In this document: in pieces, positions 34,119 through 37,385 of the stretch
Position numbering within the stretch: the stretch's first letter is position 1
How the letters are laid out: the number at the start of each line of letters is the position of its first letter
Assembly: GCA_905373665.1 (NCBI GenBank)
Contig: CAJPTV010000005.1
Location: 1 to 37,385 of the forward strand
Direction of reading: 5' to 3'
Source: Bacteroidia bacterium
GTDB taxonomy: Bacteria; Bacteroidota; Bacteroidia; Bacteroidales; CAJPTX01
Length of the DNA stretch: 37,385 nt
Notes under the pieces: model-generated
What the model was told of the DNA's origin: nothing
Databases searched by the model: none
What the model saw: the letters and a program-made list of their open reading frames with translations, nothing else
Program-made: the position numbers and the translations under genes

Positions 34119-35315
34119 CTAGCACCTCCCTGGGTAAACCTTCAACGCTTCTTCAAGGACACGTAGCGCCTCCTTCAAGTCTTCGATATTGAGCACATAC
34201 GCCAAACGCACCTCGTTTTTTCCCAAACCTAGCGTAGCGTAGAAGCCCGTAGCAGGCGCCACCATCACGGTCTTGCCCTCGAAAGAGAACTCCTCTAAAA
34301 GCCACTGAGCAAACTTGTCAGCGTCATCTATCGGCAGCTTTGCTACCGTGTAAAATGCTCCTTTCGGGCACGGCGAATAGACCCCCTCTATCTTGTTAAG
34401 CGCCTCGACCATCACATCGCGACGCGCGATATACTCGTTATACACCTCGTCAAAATAGGCTTTGGGCGTCGAAAGCGCCGCCTCCGCAGCCATCTGTCCG
34501 AAAGAGGGCGGGCAAAGACGTGCTTGGGCAAACTTCATCACGTTCTTGATGAGCTCAGCATTCCTCGACACGAAAGCCCCGACGCGCACCCCACACATAC
34601 TATAGCGCTTCGAGACCGAATCAAAGAGAATCGTATGTTGCTCGAGACCCTTAAGCTCCATCACCGAGAAGTGTTTTTCACCACCGTAACAGAACTCCCG
34701 ATAGACCTCGTCTGCCATGAGAAAGAGGTCATACTTTTTAGCAATCGCCCCCAGCTGCTCAATTTCAGACTGCGAATAGAGATACCCTGTCGGGTTATTA
34801 GGGTTGCAAATCAAGATGGCCTTCGTACGCGGCGTAATCCGTTTTTCAAACTCCTCTACCGCAGGGAGCGCAAAGTCATTGGCTATGGAGGAGGGGATTG
34901 GCACGACCTTTACCCCAGCCTGTACCGCAAACCCATTGTAATTTGCATAGAAGGGTTCGGGGATAATCACCTCATCGCCTGGATCTAAACACCCCAAGAG
35001 AGCAAAGATAATCGCCTCCGACCCTCCGTTCGTTACAATGATATCGGCTGGCGAAAGCTCAATCCCGCGCCCTTGGTAATACTTCACCAGCCCTTCACGA
35101 TAGGAGAGATAACCCGCCGAATCGGTATAAGCTATCACGGGGGTCGAGATATTCCGAATGGCATCGAGCGCCCCCTCGGGAGTCTTAATGTCGGGTTGCC
35201 CGATGTTGAGGTGATAGACCTTTATGCCGCGTTCTTTGGCAGCATTAGCAAAAGGTACAAGTTTGCGAATCGGGGAGGCGGGCATCATCTGCCCAGTCTG
35301 AGATAGGCGCGGCAT
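34119..35315 (-). CDS. Pyridoxal-phosphate aminotransferase, aspartate aminotransferase type
   Basis: A 398-residue class I/II fold-type I aminotransferase. Signatures: YTDSAGYLSYREGL, NGGSEAI (96-102), the CNPNNPTG loop at 170-177, ADEVYREF with Asp202 contacting the pyridine nitrogen, and the Schiff-base Lys236 in SVSKRYSMCGVRVG. This subgroup is close to the bacterial aspartate/prephenate-type aminotransferases; the amino acid substrate is not certain. Cofactor PLP would come from the pdxH product encoded elsewhere in this window. The gene has no close upstream neighbour (81 bases to the lipoprotein stop) and leads the namZ gene. Confidence 0.9.
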   Translation of the reverse strand: MPRLSQTGQMMPASPIRKLVPFANAAKERGIKVYHLNIGQPDIKTPEGALDAIRNISTPVIAYTDSAGYLSYREGLVKYYQGRGIELSPADIIVTNGGSEAIIFALLGCLDPGDEVIIPEPFYANYNGFAVQAGVKVVPIPSSIANDFALPAVEEFEKRITPRTKAILICNPNNPTGYLYSQSEIEQLGAIAKKYDLFLMADEVYREFCYGGEKHFSVMELKGLEQHTILFDSVSKRYSMCGVRVGAFVSRNAELIKNVMKFAQARLCPPSFGQMAAEAALSTPKAYFDEVYNEYIARRDVMVEALNKIEGVYSPCPKGAFYTVAKLPIDDADKFAQWLLEEFSFEGKTVMVAPATGFYATLGLGKNEVRLAYVLNIEDLKEALRVLEEALKVYPGRC

Positions 35316-35396
35316 TTTCTTATTACTCCTAGTGTTAAGAGCCCTTCACCTCTTCGTGGAGGTCAAGATAGCGTCGTTTCTGATGTGCGAAGTACG

Positions 35397-36044
35397 TTAG
35401 TACTTGATGAACTTAGGCTGCAAAGCATACTCCATATTAGGACAACGGTAGAACATATCGGGGTAGAGGTTCACATTCTCAACATTCCACTTCGATAGAT
35501 CGGAGGCGAGCGCCGTGCAACGGTAGAACATCCCAGCACAGTCTCCACACCCATCAAGGTTCGGACGCCCTGCACAAGGGGGGATCTGTAAGCCCTCGCA
35601 GGCAGCAAAGGCAAGACGCATGGAATACCACGGGATCTTCCCCCAACTGCGCACCTCACGCAAATAATCATTAGACCCCACGACATAGAGCGAATCATAA
35701 TGAAGCATCTGCTCGACAAGCTCATTATCGCCCATCACCATTTGGAAGCGAAGCGAATCGCTCGGACGCACCTCTATATCATAAAGCCCCGCCTTATCCA
35801 AATGAATCGAGAGCACCTCACCGCGCCCAATCGCTGCAGTGCGCCACGGCGCATAGTCAGCCTCGCCGACCCGATGCCAACGAAACTGGTAGTTCCCCTG
35901 AAGGGGGAAATAGATTGTGGCAGAATCAGGCACTTCCCAACGTGTGATAAAAAGACCACTCCGCCCTCCCGAGCACCCTATTAGCGTAACAGCTAAAATA
36001 ACCGATGTAAGAACAAAGAATGTCCAAGCTAATAACCGTTTCAT
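35397..36044 (-). CDS. Short BspA/DUF285-type lipoprotein
   Basis: A 215-residue predicted lipoprotein, signal peptide MKRLLAWTFFVLTSVILAVTLIGC with Cys24. Residues 31-115 (LFITRWEVPDSATIYFPLQGNYQFRWHRVGEAD) have the same plan as the PKD-like domain of the two larger lipoproteins (VTVWKG...IPIVGNYTVTWYAAD). The C-terminal part has only about two DUF285-like units, diverged (DCAGMFYRCTALASDLSKWNVENVNLYPDMFYRC). It may be a shortened family member or a minimal ancestor-like one. It is 43 bases after the secreted protein at 36088-36816 and is probably in its operon. Confidence 0.72.
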   Translation of the reverse strand: MKRLLAWTFFVLTSVILAVTLIGCSGGRSGLFITRWEVPDSATIYFPLQGNYQFRWHRVGEADYAPWRTAAIGRGEVLSIHLDKAGLYDIEVRPSDSLRFQMVMGDNELVEQMLHYDSLYVVGSNDYLREVRSWGKIPWYSMRLAFAACEGLQIPPCAGRPNLDGCGDCAGMFYRCTALASDLSKWNVENVNLYPDMFYRCPNMEYALQPKFIKY

Positions 36045-36087
36045 GCACGAATGTTCACCTTAATGTGTTTACACCCTACGTGCGAGG

Positions 36088-36816
36088 TTACTTTTTGGGC
36101 AAAGGAACGAACTTACGCGAAGTATTGAGTGGCACAGACTCCCCTTGCTTAAGCTTAATATCCAACACGCCGGGCACAAACTTATTTGCCACTTTGAAGC
36201 GCAAAATGCGTGCCGAGGCTACCTGATCGACCGTAAGTCCCTCTAATAGTGTGAGAAATTCTTTGTCGTAATAGCGTTTACCGTTTACGAAGATAGCCAG
36301 AAGCCCCTTCTTGCCCTTGAGGTAATAAACCCCTGCCTTGAGCTGCAGTGCGGGGTTCTTCCCCAAGACGGTCTTTAGCGCCGTCGTCCCCTTTTGTTTT
36401 GCCAATGGGATGGCGGTGGTGGTGTAGAAATCGCTACGCACGCGCGTCTTGATGTCAGAAGCAACCGCTCCTTTGAGTGAGGGCGCCGCATCAAAGCGCA
36501 AACACTTGTAGTTCTCATTACGCGCCCCACCGTAGAGGAGGGTAAGGATATACTGCTTGTTAATATCGATCTGCGTACCACGGAAAGAGAAGAAGCCCGC
36601 ACCATCGGTCACGGTAATCGCCACGTAGTTCTTCGGAGCACTTGCCAATGCAAGCACCACGGGCAGGTATGCGGCACGCTGTTCGGCTTTGTCGGTAGCG
36701 TTGCCATAAACGTACCCTTCAAACCAGTAGGTCGTTGAGGGTTGAGCGTACAGGGTTTGTGGCAGTAGTAGCCCCAAAAGCCCTAAAAGCGAGAGGAAGA
36801 AACCGATATGTTTCAT
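36088..36816 (-). CDS. Secreted protein with carboxypeptidase-regulatory-like and plug-like segments
   Basis: A 242-residue exported protein from ATG 36816 (signal peptide MKHIGFFLSLLGLLGLLLPQTLYAQ; an in-frame TTG lies 9 bases upstream). Residues about 30-95 (WFEGYVYGNATDKAEQRAAYLPVVLALAS, ITVTDGAGFFSFRG, YILTLLYGG) look like a CarboxypepD_reg-type beta-sandwich, as found before TonB-dependent receptors. The end, LLEGLTVDQVASARILRFK...VPGVLDIKLKQG, resembles the end of a TonB receptor plug (I-xxI-xVLk...GVI-I-t-k), but no beta-barrel follows. I do not know its function. The order with the DUF285 lipoprotein suggests a joint cell-surface role. Confidence 0.6.
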   Translation of the reverse strand: MKHIGFFLSLLGLLGLLLPQTLYAQPSTTYWFEGYVYGNATDKAEQRAAYLPVVLALASAPKNYVAITVTDGAGFFSFRGTQIDINKQYILTLLYGGARNENYKCLRFDAAPSLKGAVASDIKTRVRSDFYTTTAIPLAKQKGTTALKTVLGKNPALQLKAGVYYLKGKKGLLAIFVNGKRYYDKEFLTLLEGLTVDQVASARILRFKVANKFVPGVLDIKLKQGESVPLNTSRKFVPLPKK

Positions 36817-36903
36817 TGGTAGCAAAGAGAAGAATTATAATGCCACGTAATATTACAAAGAAAAATTGGATTGGGGGTTTCCCGAGACTTCCCCACAACC
36901 CAC

Positions 36904-37385
36904 TCACCCCTCCCCTCCATAGAAATAGACGATCCACTCCCGGTAGGTATCCTGCGCCGAACGACAGGTATCGAGTAAGTACTCACGTACGGAAGGGAAC
37001 TCCCGCAAGCCACGATAATAGAACTGTTTGTGTCGCTCGTCAATGATAAAGGGCACAAGCAGATGGCGCAGACATTCGCGAAACAGCACCAAACGCCCCA
37101 CGCGCCCATTACCGTCTTGGAAAGGGTGTATACGTTCAAAACGATAATGGTATTCTACGACGGACTCCAAATCCACAGCGAGCAAGGTCGTATACCAAGC
37201 GTGGAGACGTTCCATCTCTCCCGCTACGTCTTGTGGCAAGGCTGTCGGTAGCCCTCCGACTTCGTTAGCGAGCTTTTTCCAATCCCCCACGTTAAACCAC
37301 GGTTGCGCAGCATCGGCAGTACCCGCCTTTAGGGAGTATTGCACAAACTCCCCACACTTTTCAATTCTCTTTTCCAGTCCTTTTT
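36904..37385 (-). CDS. Fic/Doc family protein, 5' end outside the window
   Basis: The frame is open to the right edge (a GTG at 37344 could start it, but KGLEKRIEKCGEFV before it also reads as protein), so the gene is probably truncated by the window. At least 146 residues are visible. The Fic core is complete: EYHYRFERIHPFQDGNGRVGR, with catalytic His (codon at 37128-37126) in HPFxDGNGRxxR, which catalyses AMP transfer to target proteins. A preceding segment, GGLPTALPQDVAGEMERLHAWY, is the usual helix leading to the active site. No S/TxxxE(G/N) inhibitory helix is seen in the visible part. Target and any antitoxin partner are unknown. Confidence 0.8.
   Translation of the reverse strand, partial: KGLEKRIEKCGEFVQYSLKAGTADAAQPWFNVGDWKKLANEVGGLPTALPQDVAGEMERLHAWYTTLLAVDLESVVEYHYRFERIHPFQDGNGRVGRLVLFRECLRHLLVPFIIDERHKQFYYRGLREFPSVREYLLDTCRSAQDTYREWIVYFYGGEG

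Overview
The window looks like a Bacteroidota chromosome, most likely Bacteroidales close to Porphyromonas. Evidence: SecD and SecF are fused, FeoA and FeoB are fused, a C10 cysteine protease ends in a type IX secretion (Por) sorting domain, three BspA/DUF285-type lipoproteins are present, there is a DUF4296 lipoprotein, and several start regions carry TAnnTTTG -7 boxes. Genus is inference. Apart from pdxH, every gene lies on the minus strand, so transcription mostly runs right to left.

Layout. 1-280: two same-orientation IS256-family-like ends, then the arcA terminator. 280-4253: metK-arcA (SAM synthesis, arginine deiminase), a GNAT acetyltransferase, and pdxH on the plus strand behind its own promoter and a bidirectional terminator. 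4295-7273: an overlapping three-gene unit of two paralogous 25-residue-repeat lipoproteins with a SpoU/TrmH methyltransferase between them. 7482-10845: mqnE (futalosine menaquinone pathway) behind an orphan chemoreceptor-like protein whose long Pro/Ala tail ends in a CheR-tether-like pentapeptide. 10933-15419: a sugar nucleotidyltransferase, then the iron unit feoAB, a 55-residue Cys-rich FeoB-associated protein and truA, headed by a palindrome overlapping the -7 box. 15552-18801: secDF with promoter and terminator. 18877-29577: a close-packed run uvrD/pcrA, C10 protease, DUF4296 lipoprotein, amidohydrolase (possibly aminofutalosine deaminase), GAF/PAS sensor and dnaX. dnaX splits at an A10 run followed by a hairpin, as expected for gamma/tau production by frameshifting or slippage. 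29620-32877: tandem, near-identical AAA-ATPase/PD-(D/E)XK proteins. 32911-35315: aspartate-type aminotransferase and a NamZ-like muramidase. 35397-36816: a short DUF285 lipoprotein and a secreted protein with a plug-like segment. 36904-end: a Fic protein cut by the window edge.

Themes. The core is housekeeping (metK, pdxH, truA, secDF, dnaX, uvrD) mixed with asaccharolytic or host-associated functions: arginine use, ferrous iron uptake, secreted protease, MurNAc-related peptidoglycan recycling and surface repeat lipoproteins. The points that most deserve a second look are the dnaX recoding site, the DUF285/methyltransferase unit, the chemoreceptor with its tether-like tail, and the recently duplicated ATPase-nuclease pair. 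I see no rRNA, tRNA, CRISPR array or prophage. No gene-free stretch exceeds about 280 bases.
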